64,000 bases of DNA, from assembly GCF_020524085.2 (NCBI RefSeq), contig NZ_CP129016.1, positions 800,001 to 864,000 on the forward strand, given 5' to 3'. Under the pieces are notes generated by a model. It was given only the letters and a program-made list of their open reading frames with translations, had not been told where the DNA came from and did no database searches. The DNA comes from Halobacillus litoralis (GTDB taxonomy: Bacteria; Bacillota; Bacilli; Bacillales; Halobacillaceae). How positions within the stretch are numbered: the stretch's first letter is position 1; every line of letters starts with the position of its first letter. Shown one piece after another: positions 44,738 to 55,687 of this stretch. The position numbers and the translations under genes are program-made.

Positions 44738-45997
44738 TTAATCCAATATTTTAACTTTTACATTGCGAGACCCAAACTTAAGCGCTTCGCTCCTGGAAGA
44801 AACGAATAAATCGATTCGGTTTCCGTTGATGGCTCCACCTGTGTCTCCGGCAATGGCATACCCATATCCTTCTACCCAGACACGACTTCCAAGTGGAATG
44901 ACGTTCGGGTCAACGGCTACGACTTTTTTGTTAGGATTCGCTTTCAAGTTGATGCCTGTAGCCGTAATGCCGGAACATCCTGCACAGTTGGCCGTGTAGG
45001 CTGTGGCATGCATATATAAGGTCTTCGCTCCACTTGTATCGTTTCGCGATACCGTTGTAGAAGCTTGACTGGAAGAAGACCGGGAAGAGCTTGACGAGTT
45101 GGAAGAACTTGAAGCAGCAGCTGTTGCTTTCTTCTCTACTTTCGTGCCAAGAGCAACTACTTCTGTCTTGCTCTCTTGTTCCACTGTTTCTTCGACCAGT
45201 TCACGGCTTGCTTCCTCGCCGTTTTTTAAGATTACTTCGTATTCCTTCGTAATCAAACCTTTTTCCCCATTGGAAACGACTTTCTTTTCCCCTTTCGGAA
45301 GAGAATGGTCTTTCTTTGTTTCCACTGTGAAGTCAACTTCCTCTTCCACAATATCCGTCACTTTTTCGACTCTTGTAATCATGACCTTTTTATCAGAGGA
45401 AAGCTCTTCTTCTTCATTGAGATTCAATTCATCCAGTTCATTCAGGGTGATTCCCTCTTTTTGAAGCAATTCGTCAACCGTGGAGGCGGTCGTCCAGACT
45501 GCTTCGGATTTCCCACCATCATTGACGGTCACTTGGAAGGCCTGCTGGACTTTAATATCCATGCCTTCTTCAATGAGAGCATCAGGATCATGGGATAATT
45601 CATCCCGTTCCTTAAACTCAAGACCCTCCTGCTCAAAGAACTCCTCCACCGTCGAGGCTGTTGTAAAGTATTCTTCTGTATGGTTACGATCGATGGCTAG
45701 ATTGATAGACTTAGATGCTATGTACGTGACATCCATTCCATATTCAACCGGATCGGATAAGTTATGTGATAATTCATCATGTTGTTGGACAGTGACATTG
45801 AGCTCTGATAATAATTCATCAATTGTATCAGCATGAGTGCGTATCAGTTCTTTCTGCCCGTTTTGTGTCACTTGTACAGAAGCTTTAGTAGCTTCATACG
45901 AAACGGTTACTAAAAAGGCGATGCATAGGACGGCAATCACAGTTGCCCATACCATCATGTGACTAATGGCTGATTTTAACAGTTTTCCTATTTTCAT
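44738..45997 (-). CDS. yabE: YabE-type cell wall hydrolase (DUF348-G5-3D)
   Basis: This is a predicted secreted wall hydrolase related to resuscitation-promoting factors and Sps proteins. The 419-residue protein has an N-terminal signal or anchor (about residues 12-34), three DUF348 repeats (about 36-215, each with a TIDELL/TVEEFF/TVDELL motif), a G5 domain (about 225-295), a serine-rich linker (about 300-325) and a C-terminal 3D domain with its acidic residues (DPNVIPLG, AGDTGGAINGNRIDLF). The promoter is at 46029-46057. In B. subtilis an antisense RNA regulates yabE; I saw no evidence for one here. Confidence 0.93.
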   Translation of the reverse strand: MKIGKLLKSAISHMMVWATVIAVLCIAFLVTVSYEATKASVQVTQNGQKELIRTHADTIDELLSELNVTVQQHDELSHNLSDPVEYGMDVTYIASKSINLAIDRNHTEEYFTTASTVEEFFEQEGLEFKERDELSHDPDALIEEGMDIKVQQAFQVTVNDGGKSEAVWTTASTVDELLQKEGITLNELDELNLNEEEELSSDKKVMITRVEKVTDIVEEEVDFTVETKKDHSLPKGEKKVVSNGEKGLITKEYEVILKNGEEASRELVEETVEQESKTEVVALGTKVEKKATAAASSSSNSSSSSRSSSSQASTTVSRNDTSGAKTLYMHATAYTANCAGCSGITATGINLKANPNKKVVAVDPNVIPLGSRVWVEGYGYAIAGDTGGAINGNRIDLFVSSRSEALKFGSRNVKVKILD

Positions 45998-46028
45998 CCT
46001 TTGGCCTCCTTTCTAAAGCACGCGTTTT

Positions 46029-46057
46029 ATTGTAGTCAAGTGACAAACTCATGTCAA
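46029..46057 (-). promoter_or_regulatory. Sigma-A promoter of yabE
   Basis: The minus strand has TTGACA (46052-46057), 17 bp and TACAAT (46029-46034). Confidence 0.82.
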
Positions 46058-46075
46058 ATGGATCCTCTTTACACA

Positions 46076-46118
46076 AAAATAGAGGAGCCAGCATGACCAT
46101 CACTGACTCCTCTATTAT
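46076..46118 (-). terminator. Terminator after tatD
   Basis: The stem ATAGAGGAG..CAG/CTG..CTCCTCTAT is followed by TTTTTGTG on the minus strand, about 90 bp after the tatD stop. Confidence 0.85.
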
Positions 46119-46207
46119 GCTATTTTACCTAGACGATTAACATAACAAACATGTTACAGTTCCCATACAATTGGGTGGATCTTGTAATATACCCTCCAAG
46201 GTCCCCG

Positions 46208-46981
46208 TTATTGCGACTGGATTCCAAAAAATTCGAGGGCGTTCGAGGTTGTCGTTTTGCTGACCTCTTCATACGAAATTTCCTTCAACTCGGCGATTTG
46301 TTCCGCAACAAGCTTCACATAGGCAGGCTCATTTCGTTTCCCGCGGTTCGGATGCGGAGCAAGAAACGGGCAGTCCGTTTCCACCAGCAAATGCTCAAGG
46401 TCCACTGCTTTGGCCACTTCTTTCGGTAATTTTGCATTTTTAAAAGTGACCGGACCACCTAAAGAGATCATAAAGTTCATATCGATGCATTCTTTTGCCG
46501 TCTCGACCGGACCGCTATAACAGTGCATGATTCCTCCAACTTCCGCTGCATTCTCTTCTTTAAGAATTTCAACGATATCATCGGTTGCCTCACGGTTGTG
46601 GATGATGATTGGCATCTTCACTTTCTTTGCCAGATGGATCTGTTTGCGGAACACTTCCTTTTGGACATCCTTTGGTGATTTATCCCAATGATAATCGAGT
46701 CCCATCTCGCCAATCGCGACGACTTTAGGATGCTGAGATAATTCCTCGATCCACTGAAGGTCCTCATCTGTCATATCAATGGCATCAACCGGATGCCAAC
46801 CTACAGCTGCATAGATGTTTTCATACCGTTCGGCAATTTTCATCGCTTTCGGAATTGTTTTCCTATCGAATCCTACAACTGTCATATACTGGACACCAGC
46901 TTCTTGAGCTCTTTCAATCGTTTCTTCTAAGTCCTCATCGAATTGATCTGCATTCAAGTGGACGTGCGTATCAAACAACAT
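46208..46981 (-). CDS. tatD: TatD family metal-dependent deoxyribonuclease
   Basis: TatD proteins are metal-dependent DNases of the amidohydrolase fold, implicated in DNA quality control. The 257-residue protein has the metal-binding DTHVHLNADQFDED at the N terminus, GEMGLDYH (about residues 92-99), HNREA, MHCYSG and the C-terminal ETDCPFLAPHPNRGKRNEP. It lies between metS and yabE as in B. subtilis. I saw no promoter in the 33 bp after the metS terminator. Confidence 0.95.
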   Translation of the reverse strand: MLFDTHVHLNADQFDEDLEETIERAQEAGVQYMTVVGFDRKTIPKAMKIAERYENIYAAVGWHPVDAIDMTDEDLQWIEELSQHPKVVAIGEMGLDYHWDKSPKDVQKEVFRKQIHLAKKVKMPIIIHNREATDDIVEILKEENAAEVGGIMHCYSGPVETAKECIDMNFMISLGGPVTFKNAKLPKEVAKAVDLEHLLVETDCPFLAPHPNRGKRNEPAYVKLVAEQIAELKEISYEEVSKTTTSNALEFFGIQSQ

Positions 46982-47013
46982 TCATTTTCCCACCCTTATC
47001 AAATAATCGTTAT

Positions 47014-47052
47014 GCAAAAAAAGGGAAAGCACTATGGTGAGCTTTCCCTTTT
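47014..47052 (-). terminator. Terminator of metS
   Basis: The stem AAAGGGAAAGC/GCTTTCCCTTT is followed by TTTTTGC on the minus strand. Confidence 0.92.
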
Positions 47053-47062
47053 TGTTCATGTG

Positions 47063-49030
<1,968 letters not shown>

Positions 49031-49113
49031 TCAAAATCTTCATACCATAAGTCATAAAAGGTCATGGTATCATTCTATCGATTTATCTCCTTTATTTCCA
49101 TTCCTAACATTAA

Positions 49114-49143
49114 AATATACCGAATTTTACTTAAAACTGTCAA
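49114..49143 (-). promoter_or_regulatory. Promoter of metS
   Basis: The minus strand has TTGACA (49138-49143), 18 bp and TATATT (49114-49119), about 95 bp upstream of metS. The region 49145-49340, between this and the abrB promoter, shows nothing recognisable. Confidence 0.75.
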
Positions 49144-49344
49144 AAGAACCAAACATTATAATTTCACATCTGTAAATACTCTGGTAAAATGAAATGTATA
49201 TAGACATGTTGGATAAACCAACCATATATGGGATGAAAGGGATGGGTTGAGATGGAATGAGGCCTGGATGAAACGCTTCACTCACCCATTTTCAATACCC
49301 TCACCAGTATGTGGAGTTGGAAATTCTTATCCCTTTTTAAGTAA

Positions 49345-49373
49345 TTGACACGTCTGGGAATGGTTGGTACTAT
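49345..49373 (+). promoter_or_regulatory. Sigma-A promoter of abrB
   Basis: TTGACA (49345-49350), a 17-bp spacer and TACTAT (49368-49373) lie 60 bp upstream of the start codon. Confidence 0.82.
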
Positions 49374-49375
49374 AT

Positions 49376-49394
49376 TGTCGAGACATATGTCGAA
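49376..49394. promoter_or_regulatory. Tandem Spo0A boxes at the abrB start site
   Basis: TGTCGAG (49376-49382) and the perfect 0A box TGTCGAA (49388-49394) lie in tandem over the expected transcription start. This matches the arrangement by which phosphorylated Spo0A represses abrB in B. subtilis. Confidence 0.85.
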
Positions 49395-49433
49395 ACATGA
49401 CAGCAAAACTTTTGATTGAGGGGAGACAGAAAT

Positions 49434-49709
49434 ATGAAATCTACAGGTATCGTACGTAAAGTCGACGAGCTCGGTCGCGTGGTTATTCCGATCGAACTCC
49501 GCCGCACATTAGGCATTAACGAAAAGGACGCGTTGGAGATTTATGTAGACGATGATCGCATCGTTCTAAAAAAATATAAGCCCAACATGACTTGCCATGT
49601 CACAGGGGAAGTTTCAGATGAAAATATGAAACTGGCAAACGGCAACCTAGTCCTAAGCAAAGAAGGCGCGCAAATGCTGCTTTCAGAATTACAAGACAAC
49701 CTAAAATAA
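49434..49709 (+). CDS. abrB: Transition-state regulator AbrB
   Basis: AbrB holds back stationary-phase and biofilm genes during growth. The 91-residue protein has the swapped-hairpin DNA-binding domain MKSTGIVRKVDELGRVVIPI with the family RRTLGINEKDALEIYVD, then a C-terminal multimerisation part containing the usual CHVTGE segment. The ATG at 49434 has GAGGGGAGA upstream. It is the only plus-strand protein gene in the window, divergent from metS. It is controlled by two 0A boxes. Confidence 0.97.
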   Translation: MKSTGIVRKVDELGRVVIPIELRRTLGINEKDALEIYVDDDRIVLKKYKPNMTCHVTGEVSDENMKLANGNLVLSKEGAQMLLSELQDNLK

Positions 49710-49786
49710 ATAAGATATAGAGATAAATAGATAAATAGATAAGAGACGATTTACTGGTTACAGAGAGAAAAAGACATATGTTAAAG

Positions 49787-49827
49787 CAACCCCTTACTGT
49801 TCACAGGCCTGACAGTAAGGGGTTTTT
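49787..49827 (+). terminator. Terminator of abrB (possibly bidirectional)
   Basis: The stem AACCCCTTACTGT/ACAGTAAGGGGTT is followed by TTTTTC on the plus strand. It separates the convergent abrB and rsmI, and could stop both. Confidence 0.9.
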
Positions 49828-49841
49828 TCATGTTTCTTATA

Positions 49842-50713
49842 TTATTCTTCTACGTGATAGGCCTGGTACACTTCCCGTTTCGGAAGCTTCCTGTCTAAAG
49901 CCGTCTGTTTTATCGCTTCTTTATTCCTCATTCCATTGTTTTCGATATAGTGCTGGACGTGATCGACGACAGATAAGCGGGTCCACCACTGGCTCTCCTC
50001 CGATTCTACATCCTCTGATCCTTCAATCACTACACAAAACTCCCCACGGACTTGTTCAGAATGGGCCCAGTCGACTAGTTCACCCAAATCCCCACGGACA
50101 TATTCTTCATACCGTTTCGTTAATTCCCGGACCAGCGAGGCTTTTCGATTTCCAAACACTTCATGGACATGGCTCAACATCTCTTTCAATCGGTGTGGAG
50201 ATTCATAAAAACCAGGGTTACTTGAACGGATTGAAGTTGCTGTAAAACGGCGGCGCGATCTTTCTTTTTCCTAGGAAGAAATCCATGAAAGTAGAACCCT
50301 TCCGTAGAAAGACCTGATCCGGCGAGCGCAGGCAAGGCGGCATTCGCACCTGGCAGAACAACGACTGGCACATCTGCCTCCACCGCTCTTTGGACAAGAT
50401 CTGTTCCAGGATCTGATATTCCAGGCATGCCGGCATCACTGACGATGGCAATGTTCTGTCCATCACGAATTCTTTCAAGCAACTCCGGTCCTTTCGTATG
50501 TTTATTATGTTCATGGTAACTGACCAGTGTTGTAGAGATTTCAAAGTGATTGAGCAATTTTCTAGAATTTCTCGTATCCTCGGCAGCAATCATGTCCACT
50601 TCTTTTAAAGTGTTGACCGCACGGAAGGTCATATCTTCCAAGTTACCGATGGGAGTGGGGACGATATAAAGCGTCCCTAGATCATGATCCGTGAAACTTT
50701 TTTGTACGTTCAT
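49842..50713 (-). pseudogene. rsmI: 16S rRNA 2'-O-ribose C1402 methyltransferase RsmI, frameshifted as sequenced
   Basis: RsmI methylates C1402 in the 16S decoding centre. The first part (TLYIVPTPIGNLEDMTFRA, SDAGMPGISDPG) is a tetrapyrrole methylase-type SAM domain; the second (LKEMLSHVHEVFGNRKASLV) is in another frame. One more T in a run of five T (minus strand, 50207-50211) restores VFYESPHRLKEML and a 290-residue protein. This is a one-base homopolymer deletion, probably a sequencing error. It follows yazA with a 32-bp overlap. Confidence 0.9.
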
Positions 50714-50981
50714 TCAAGCTCACCCCTTCCTTTCTTTGTTTGATCCAATTTTCTTTCTCTTTCCTTGTCATTCGTTTCAGCCGGTATTCTTGTTGTAAGG
50801 CTTCTGACTTCGTCTCATACACTTCATAAGCTTCCAGTACGAGCGGCCCTCTACCTCTTGTGTACTTGGCCCCTTTGCCGCTCTGATGCTTATCTAATCT
50901 AGCTTCCAGATTGTTGGTGTAACCGGTATAAAGGGTCCCATCTTTACATTTGAGCATATAGACAAAATGACTATTCTCCAT
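50682..50981 (-). CDS. yazA: GIY-YIG nuclease domain protein YazA
   Basis: This 99-residue protein is a single GIY-YIG nuclease-like domain ([20 protein letters not shown], then [14 protein letters not shown]). The family is widespread in Firmicutes, but its substrate is not established. It overlaps trmN6 by 11 bp and rsmI by 32 bp, a tight cluster also found in B. subtilis. Confidence 0.93.
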   Translation of the reverse strand: MENSHFVYMLKCKDGTLYTGYTNNLEARLDKHQSGKGAKYTRGRGPLVLEAYEVYETKSEALQQEYRLKRMTRKEKENWIKQRKEGVSLNERTKKFHGS

Positions 50982-51714
50982 AAAGAATTTCCCTTAGTTC
51001 TTGAGTATATTCGTCATCTTTCGTAAGAGCGTATAGCGGTGGTAAAATTTTCAGCCCTGGCTTTCCATCTCTGACCCCTTCCATCAGAAGAATGTTCGCC
51101 TCTTTTCCTTCTTTTGGATATACGAGTTGCATCCGTTTCGGTTCCAACTTGTACTTCTTGAATAACTGAATGATTTCTACCATACGATCTGGGCGATGTA
51201 CCATAGATACTTTGCCCCCGGACTTGGCCAGCCTGCTGCAGGACTCTACCACGTCTTCTAAACTGCAGTGGATTTCGTGCCTTGCGATTGCCAAATGCTC
51301 ATTCAAGTTCTGTTCATCCGCTTTGGGAGTAGGAAAATAAGGAGGGTTGCACGTGACAAGGTCGAATTTGTCATTTCCGTAATGACCAGGCATGTCCTTC
51401 AAATCACCATGAATCATATCAAGTTGATCACCGAGATCATTCAGCTCGATATTACGGAGGGCCATATCATAAAGCCGCTCCTGAATTTCCACTCCGGTAA
51501 TCGGAACACTGGAGCGCGTGGAAAGAAAAAGAGGGACAACTCCGTTACCTGTACATAAATCCAGGATTTTTCCGCGTGTTTTTGGTACGTAAGTAAAGTC
51601 AGCAAGTAATACCGCATCCAATGAAAAAGCGAATACGCTCGGACTTTGTATAATCCGCATGTTTTCTTTCGCTAATAAAAAATCAATTCGTTCATCTCCA
51701 TATAATTGAACCAT
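50971..51714 (-). CDS. yabB: tRNA1(Val) adenine-N6 methyltransferase-like protein YabB
   Basis: This 247-residue SAM-dependent methyltransferase has motif [15 protein letters not shown] (about residues 48-61) and the adenine-N6 motif NPPYF (about 119-123). It belongs to the TrmN6/YfiC family, which modifies A37 of tRNA-Val in E. coli. The tRNA target here is an inference. I use the ATG at 51714 ([13 protein letters not shown]); eighteen upstream codons in frame are not supported by conservation. Confidence 0.9.
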   Translation of the reverse strand: MVQLYGDERIDFLLAKENMRIIQSPSVFAFSLDAVLLADFTYVPKTRGKILDLCTGNGVVPLFLSTRSSVPITGVEIQERLYDMALRNIELNDLGDQLDMIHGDLKDMPGHYGNDKFDLVTCNPPYFPTPKADEQNLNEHLAIARHEIHCSLEDVVESCSRLAKSGGKVSMVHRPDRMVEIIQLFKKYKLEPKRMQLVYPKEGKEANILLMEGVRDGKPGLKILPPLYALTKDDEYTQELREILYGE

Positions 51715-51769
51715 TTCCGCTTTCCTTTCTTTTTTCACTCTATTTCCTATGATATATAACTTTAACACT

Positions 51770-51950
51770 AAGTTTCGAGACGATCGTGTGAGTTTATGGT
51801 GGCTGGGAAACGGTGAGACTCCTGTGGGATTTGCGGGGCAGCTGAGACCCCGCAGAGCGTAGCTTGAGGAGGCTCAGCGCCCGTCCACGGAAAGCGAACC
51901 TTTTCCCGTAGCCCCCCTAACTCACGCAAACATCTCGAAATCCACTCTTA
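51770..51950 (-). repeat. Intergenic repeat family 1, single element
   Basis: This element is bounded by AGTTTCGAGACGATCG and CATCTCGAAATCC. Its core (GGTGAGACTCCTGTGGG, GAGACCCCGCAGAGCG, GAGGAGGCTCAGCGCCCG) is the reverse complement of the elements at 23380 and 41710. It fills the yabA-trmN6 gap and has no coding frame. Confidence 0.78.
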
Positions 51951-51971
51951 ACCAACCCAGCCATGATATAA

Positions 51972-52008
51972 AGAGAGCCCTTCCTCGAACGAGCAAGGAA
52001 AGGCTTGG
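51972..52008 (-). terminator. Terminator of yabA
   Basis: The stem AGCC-TTTCCTTGCTCG/CGAGGAAGGGCT is followed by CTCTTTATAT on the minus strand, 9 bp after the restored yabA stop. Confidence 0.8.
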
Positions 52009-52016
52009 ACCTGGAA

Positions 52017-52374
52017 TTATTTCTTTTTGTTCAAGAAAGATAAGCAAAACAGACAATCTTCATCTCTCGGGCTGCCAAAATGAAGATTACAAATGTGAAA
52101 GCCTTCTTCGTATAGCCGTGCGAGGTTATCATAGCCTTCCCCCCACAACTGCACCCTTGTCCTGTTTGGACCCTGAGGAAGATTGTTCTTTTTCATTCTC
52201 TTTCTCTAATCGTTGTCGCAAGTGATGATTTTCAAGCGATAAATGCTGGTTTTCTTCTAAGAGATAGGCCAGCTGTTTTTTTAAATCGCCGAGCTGTTCA
52301 TAAAGCTCACCGATTTGACTTTCAAAATGGGATACTTGTTCAAATATGGCTTTCTTCTTCACGCTCGACTCCAC
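52017..52374 (-). pseudogene. yabA: Replication initiation control protein YabA, frameshifted as sequenced
   Basis: YabA binds DnaA and DnaN and limits re-initiation. The N-terminal coiled coil ([20 protein letters not shown]) is in one frame and the zinc-binding C-terminal domain ([18 protein letters not shown], then CLFCLSFL) in another. Deleting one base from a run of six G (minus strand, 52139-52144) joins them into a 118-residue protein, close to the 119 of B. subtilis. Without the correction the open frame stops after 81 residues and lacks the DnaA/DnaN-binding part. It is 3 bp downstream of ricT. Confidence 0.92.
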
Positions 52375-52377
52375 CCT

Positions 52378-53205
52378 TTATTCTGAGGCTTCGGTTTGAA
52401 GAACTCCTTCATCGATCAGCTCTTGCAGAGAGTATTCAAGGACACGCTCTTTGTCTCGGAATTCAATCTGGACCATACGCTCCAGCATATTAAGCCCGAC
52501 GACTTTTCCTTTACCGAAGGATGTCGCAATGCTTTCACCGAGGTCAGGAAGCTCTTTCTTCGCATTTTCGTAATCATCATTTTCATACTTGAGACAACAC
52601 ATCAAGCGGCCGCAAAGGCCAGAAATTTTCGCTGGGTTCAAGGATAAGTTCTGATCCTTGGCCATTTTTATAGAAACAGGTTCGAAATCACCTAAAAACG
52701 TTGAGCAACAAAGCATCCGTCCACATGGACCGATCCCCCCGAGCATTTTCGCTTCATCCCTGACACCGATTTGGCGCAGTTCGATCCTCGTCTTAAAGAC
52801 AGACGCAAGATCTTTGACTAATGTACGGAAGTCCACACGGCCATCAGCCGTAAAGTAGAAGATGACTTTATTACGATCAAACGTGTATTCGACATCCACA
52901 AGATTCATGTCCAATTTATGTTCACGGATTTTCTTCTCGCAAACCCGGTAAGCTTCTGCGGCGTTGTCTTTGTTTTCATCCACCGTTACTTTATCTTTAT
53001 CATCTGCCATACGGATGACTTTTTTAAGAGGTAAAACAACGTCTTCTTCATCTATGGATTTATTAGCAATGACAACTTTTCCGAATTCGATCCCGCGTAC
53101 GGTTTCGACGATGACATAATCATCCGTCGTCATCCGCAGTCCCCCCGGATCGAAATAATATACCTTACCCGCCTGCTTAAATCGGACACCTACAACTTCG
53201 ATCAT
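52378..53205 (-). CDS. ricT: RicT/YaaT (PSP1 family)
   Basis: RicT (YaaT) acts with RicA and RicF in a complex that stimulates the Spo0A phosphorelay and RNase Y-dependent maturation of mRNA. The 275-residue protein has the PSP1 core FYFTADGRVDFRTLVKDLAS and many conserved cysteines (GGIGPCGRMLCCSTFL, SGLCGRLMCCLKYE) that bind Fe-S in B. subtilis. It lies between holB and yabA. Confidence 0.95.
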   Translation of the reverse strand: MIEVVGVRFKQAGKVYYFDPGGLRMTTDDYVIVETVRGIEFGKVVIANKSIDEEDVVLPLKKVIRMADDKDKVTVDENKDNAAEAYRVCEKKIREHKLDMNLVDVEYTFDRNKVIFYFTADGRVDFRTLVKDLASVFKTRIELRQIGVRDEAKMLGGIGPCGRMLCCSTFLGDFEPVSIKMAKDQNLSLNPAKISGLCGRLMCCLKYENDDYENAKKELPDLGESIATSFGKGKVVGLNMLERMVQIEFRDKERVLEYSLQELIDEGVLQTEASE

Positions 53206-53212
53206 TCGATCA

Positions 53213-54199
53213 TCACCTCTGTAGTTGAAGGGTAAGTTGTTCCATCACTAAATTAGGATGGACATTTTGATTTATCTTTCGTTTCGCCTCAAGAATATCC
53301 GTTAAGCTCCGCGCTGCCGACTGACGTGACCAACGCATCGCTGCCTGGTTTAATTTTTCTCTCTCTGTCGTAAAAATAATCGATTCTTCCCGGTCCAAAA
53401 GTTGGTTAATTACATCTTGAAACCAGAGCATCAATACATCCAGACCACGCTGCAGCTGCGGTCGCTCTTTGAAATGAGGCATCCACTGATGGTTGATAAA
53501 CAAAAGTCCTTCATTTGGTTTATTTTGAAGCACTTCAATTAATTGTATCACTAGTTTTCGCACATTCGCAAACCACTCATCTTCATTCATCTCGAGGGCT
53601 TCTGTCAAGTTATTCGTTAACGATGACAAAAGTCTCGCATTCGATTCAGAGACGCCTTCTTCGACCAATTTTTTCTGAATACGCAAGGGGTTCAAAGGTT
53701 GAAAGGCGAGCAATTGACAGCGGGACCTGATGGTATCGAGAATGGTCGAACCGTTTTCTGTCAGCAGCATAGCTGTCGTCTGCTGGCTCGGCTCCTCTAA
53801 AAATTTCAATAAACGGTTCGAAGCATTGACCGTCATTTTTTCTGCATCGACGATGATGTACACTTTTCGGTTTGACTCCAAGCCTGTATAGGTGAATTCT
53901 TTTTGCAAATGAAGAATTTGTTCTTTTTTAATGGATTGTCCCTCAGGTTCAATCCAGTGCAAATCAGGATGGTTCCCTGAATCGATTCTGTGGCAGTCCC
54001 TGCAGCTTTGACAAGGTTCCGCCCCTTCTCTATTTTTGCAAAAGATGCTTTTCGCAAAAAGGATGCTCATCTCCCGCTTACCCGTTCCCCGGTTTCCTTG
54101 AAATAAATAAGCATGTGAAATGCGGTCCTTTTTGAAACTGTTCATCAGCATCTGGGCAGCTAGAGGCTGGATGTCTTTCATTTGTGTCCAAGTCTGCAT
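53213..54199 (-). CDS. holB: DNA polymerase III subunit delta'
   Basis: HolB is the delta' subunit of the clamp loader. The 328-residue protein has the RFC-like AAA fold with a P-loop-like FQGNRGTGKREMS (about residues 31-43), the zinc finger CxxxxxxxxCxxCxxC (CKNREGAEPCQSCRDC) and LKFLEEPSQQTTAMLLT (about 117-133). The ATG at 54199 (MQTWTQMKDIQPLA) has GGACGGAAG upstream; the 17 in-frame codons before it are not used. It is in the tmk-yaaQ-yaaR-holB-yaaT cluster of B. subtilis. Confidence 0.95.
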   Translation of the reverse strand: MQTWTQMKDIQPLAAQMLMNSFKKDRISHAYLFQGNRGTGKREMSILFAKSIFCKNREGAEPCQSCRDCHRIDSGNHPDLHWIEPEGQSIKKEQILHLQKEFTYTGLESNRKVYIIVDAEKMTVNASNRLLKFLEEPSQQTTAMLLTENGSTILDTIRSRCQLLAFQPLNPLRIQKKLVEEGVSESNARLLSSLTNNLTEALEMNEDEWFANVRKLVIQLIEVLQNKPNEGLLFINHQWMPHFKERPQLQRGLDVLMLWFQDVINQLLDREESIIFTTEREKLNQAAMRWSRQSAARSLTDILEAKRKINQNVHPNLVMEQLTLQLQR

Positions 54200-54212
54200 A
54201 CTACTTCCGTCC

Positions 54213-54653
54213 TTACGTATATAAATTAATGAGCAACCCTTTGATTTCACCGATCAGTCCAAGCAGGTCAACCGTCCGCTTTTCTTGATCCATGACTGCC
54301 TCTGTCAGTTCAGACAGCTTCTCATCGACAGATTCTACAATCGTTAACTTACGAGTCTGCCCATGTGCATTCCAACTATGAGAATGCTTCAAGTTCATTC
54401 CATATTGAACGGATTCTTTCATGAAATCTTGGATGAGACGCTTATATTTAGCCAAATCACGGAAGGACCGAGCCCTTGCCACCCGTTCCCCCTGTGCTGT
54501 TATACTATTCATCAGCCGATTCAATTGAGCTTCTTGAAGCTGCCGCGATTGGGACTGGACCAACGCATCAAAACTAGGCCTCCCGTTCGTCTGATGAGAG
54601 GATTGTTTTTTTGCCGCATCCATCTGTGTCCGTATTTCTTGATTGATCTTCAT
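54213..54653 (-). CDS. yaaR: YaaR family protein (DUF327)
   Basis: The 146-residue protein belongs to the YaaR family of unknown function. It is basic and mostly helical (QLNRLMNSITAQGERVARAR). It lies between darA and holB as in B. subtilis; AGAAGGGG precedes the ATG. No catalytic motif is seen. Confidence 0.9.
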   Translation of the reverse strand: MKINQEIRTQMDAAKKQSSHQTNGRPSFDALVQSQSRQLQEAQLNRLMNSITAQGERVARARSFRDLAKYKRLIQDFMKESVQYGMNLKHSHSWNAHGQTRKLTIVESVDEKLSELTEAVMDQEKRTVDLLGLIGEIKGLLINLYT

Positions 54654-54671
54654 ACTTGTACCCCTTCTAAG

Positions 54672-55055
<384 letters not shown>

Positions 55056-55685
55056 TTATGATGGCAGGTAATCGTTTAAAACGTGGTACGCATCTTTTTT
55101 CACAGATTCAAACTCCTGATCAGCATCAATGACTTTGATACGATTCTTATCTTGTACAGCCAGTCGTTGGTAGGCATTATAGACTTTTTCATGAAAATCG
55201 ATGTGTTCAAGGTCAAGACGGTTTTTCTCTCTTCCCTGGTTCGCAGCAATCCTCTCCAACCCTCTTTCAGGCTTGATATCAAACAACAAGGTCAAATCCG
55301 GCATATGGTCATCGATTGCGAATTCATTGATTTTAAAAACTTCCTCCAGGCCAAGTTCCCTTGCCACTCCCTGATAGGCAAGACTAGAATCCACAAACCG
55401 GTCGCAAAGGACGATTTTCCCTTCGTTTAATGCCGGGATGACTTTTTCCACGAGGTGCTGCCTGCGTGCAGCCGCATAAAGCAGAGCTTCTGTACGTCCG
55501 TCCATTTCTGTGTGAGAAGGATCAAGGATCACTTCCCGTATCTTTTCCGCGATGCGGATCCCACCAGGTTCTCTCGTTTCGAGTACAGAATACCCTTGCT
55601 CTCTCAATTCTTTTCCAATCTCACGCAGGATAGAGGATTTACCAGCTCCATCGCCACCTTCGAATGTTACAAACAATCCTTTCAC
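55056..55685 (-). CDS. tmk: Thymidylate kinase
   Basis: Tmk phosphorylates dTMP to dTDP. The 209-residue protein has the P-loop [11 protein letters not shown] (residues 8-18), the DRF motif [13 protein letters not shown] (about 92-104) and the lid region with [14 protein letters not shown]. It follows the decarboxylase-family gene by 2 bp and precedes darA, the same order as in B. subtilis. Confidence 0.96.
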   Translation of the reverse strand: MKGLFVTFEGGDGAGKSSILREIGKELREQGYSVLETREPGGIRIAEKIREVILDPSHTEMDGRTEALLYAAARRQHLVEKVIPALNEGKIVLCDRFVDSSLAYQGVARELGLEEVFKINEFAIDDHMPDLTLLFDIKPERGLERIAANQGREKNRLDLEHIDFHEKVYNAYQRLAVQDKNRIKVIDADQEFESVKKDAYHVLNDYLPS

Positions 55686-55687
55686 AT

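Noticed and set aside
52139..52144. Programmed frameshifting in yabA (G-run followed by the second frame)
   Set aside because: The run resembles a slippery site, but the same kind of break occurs in five other genes, so a shared technical cause is more likely.
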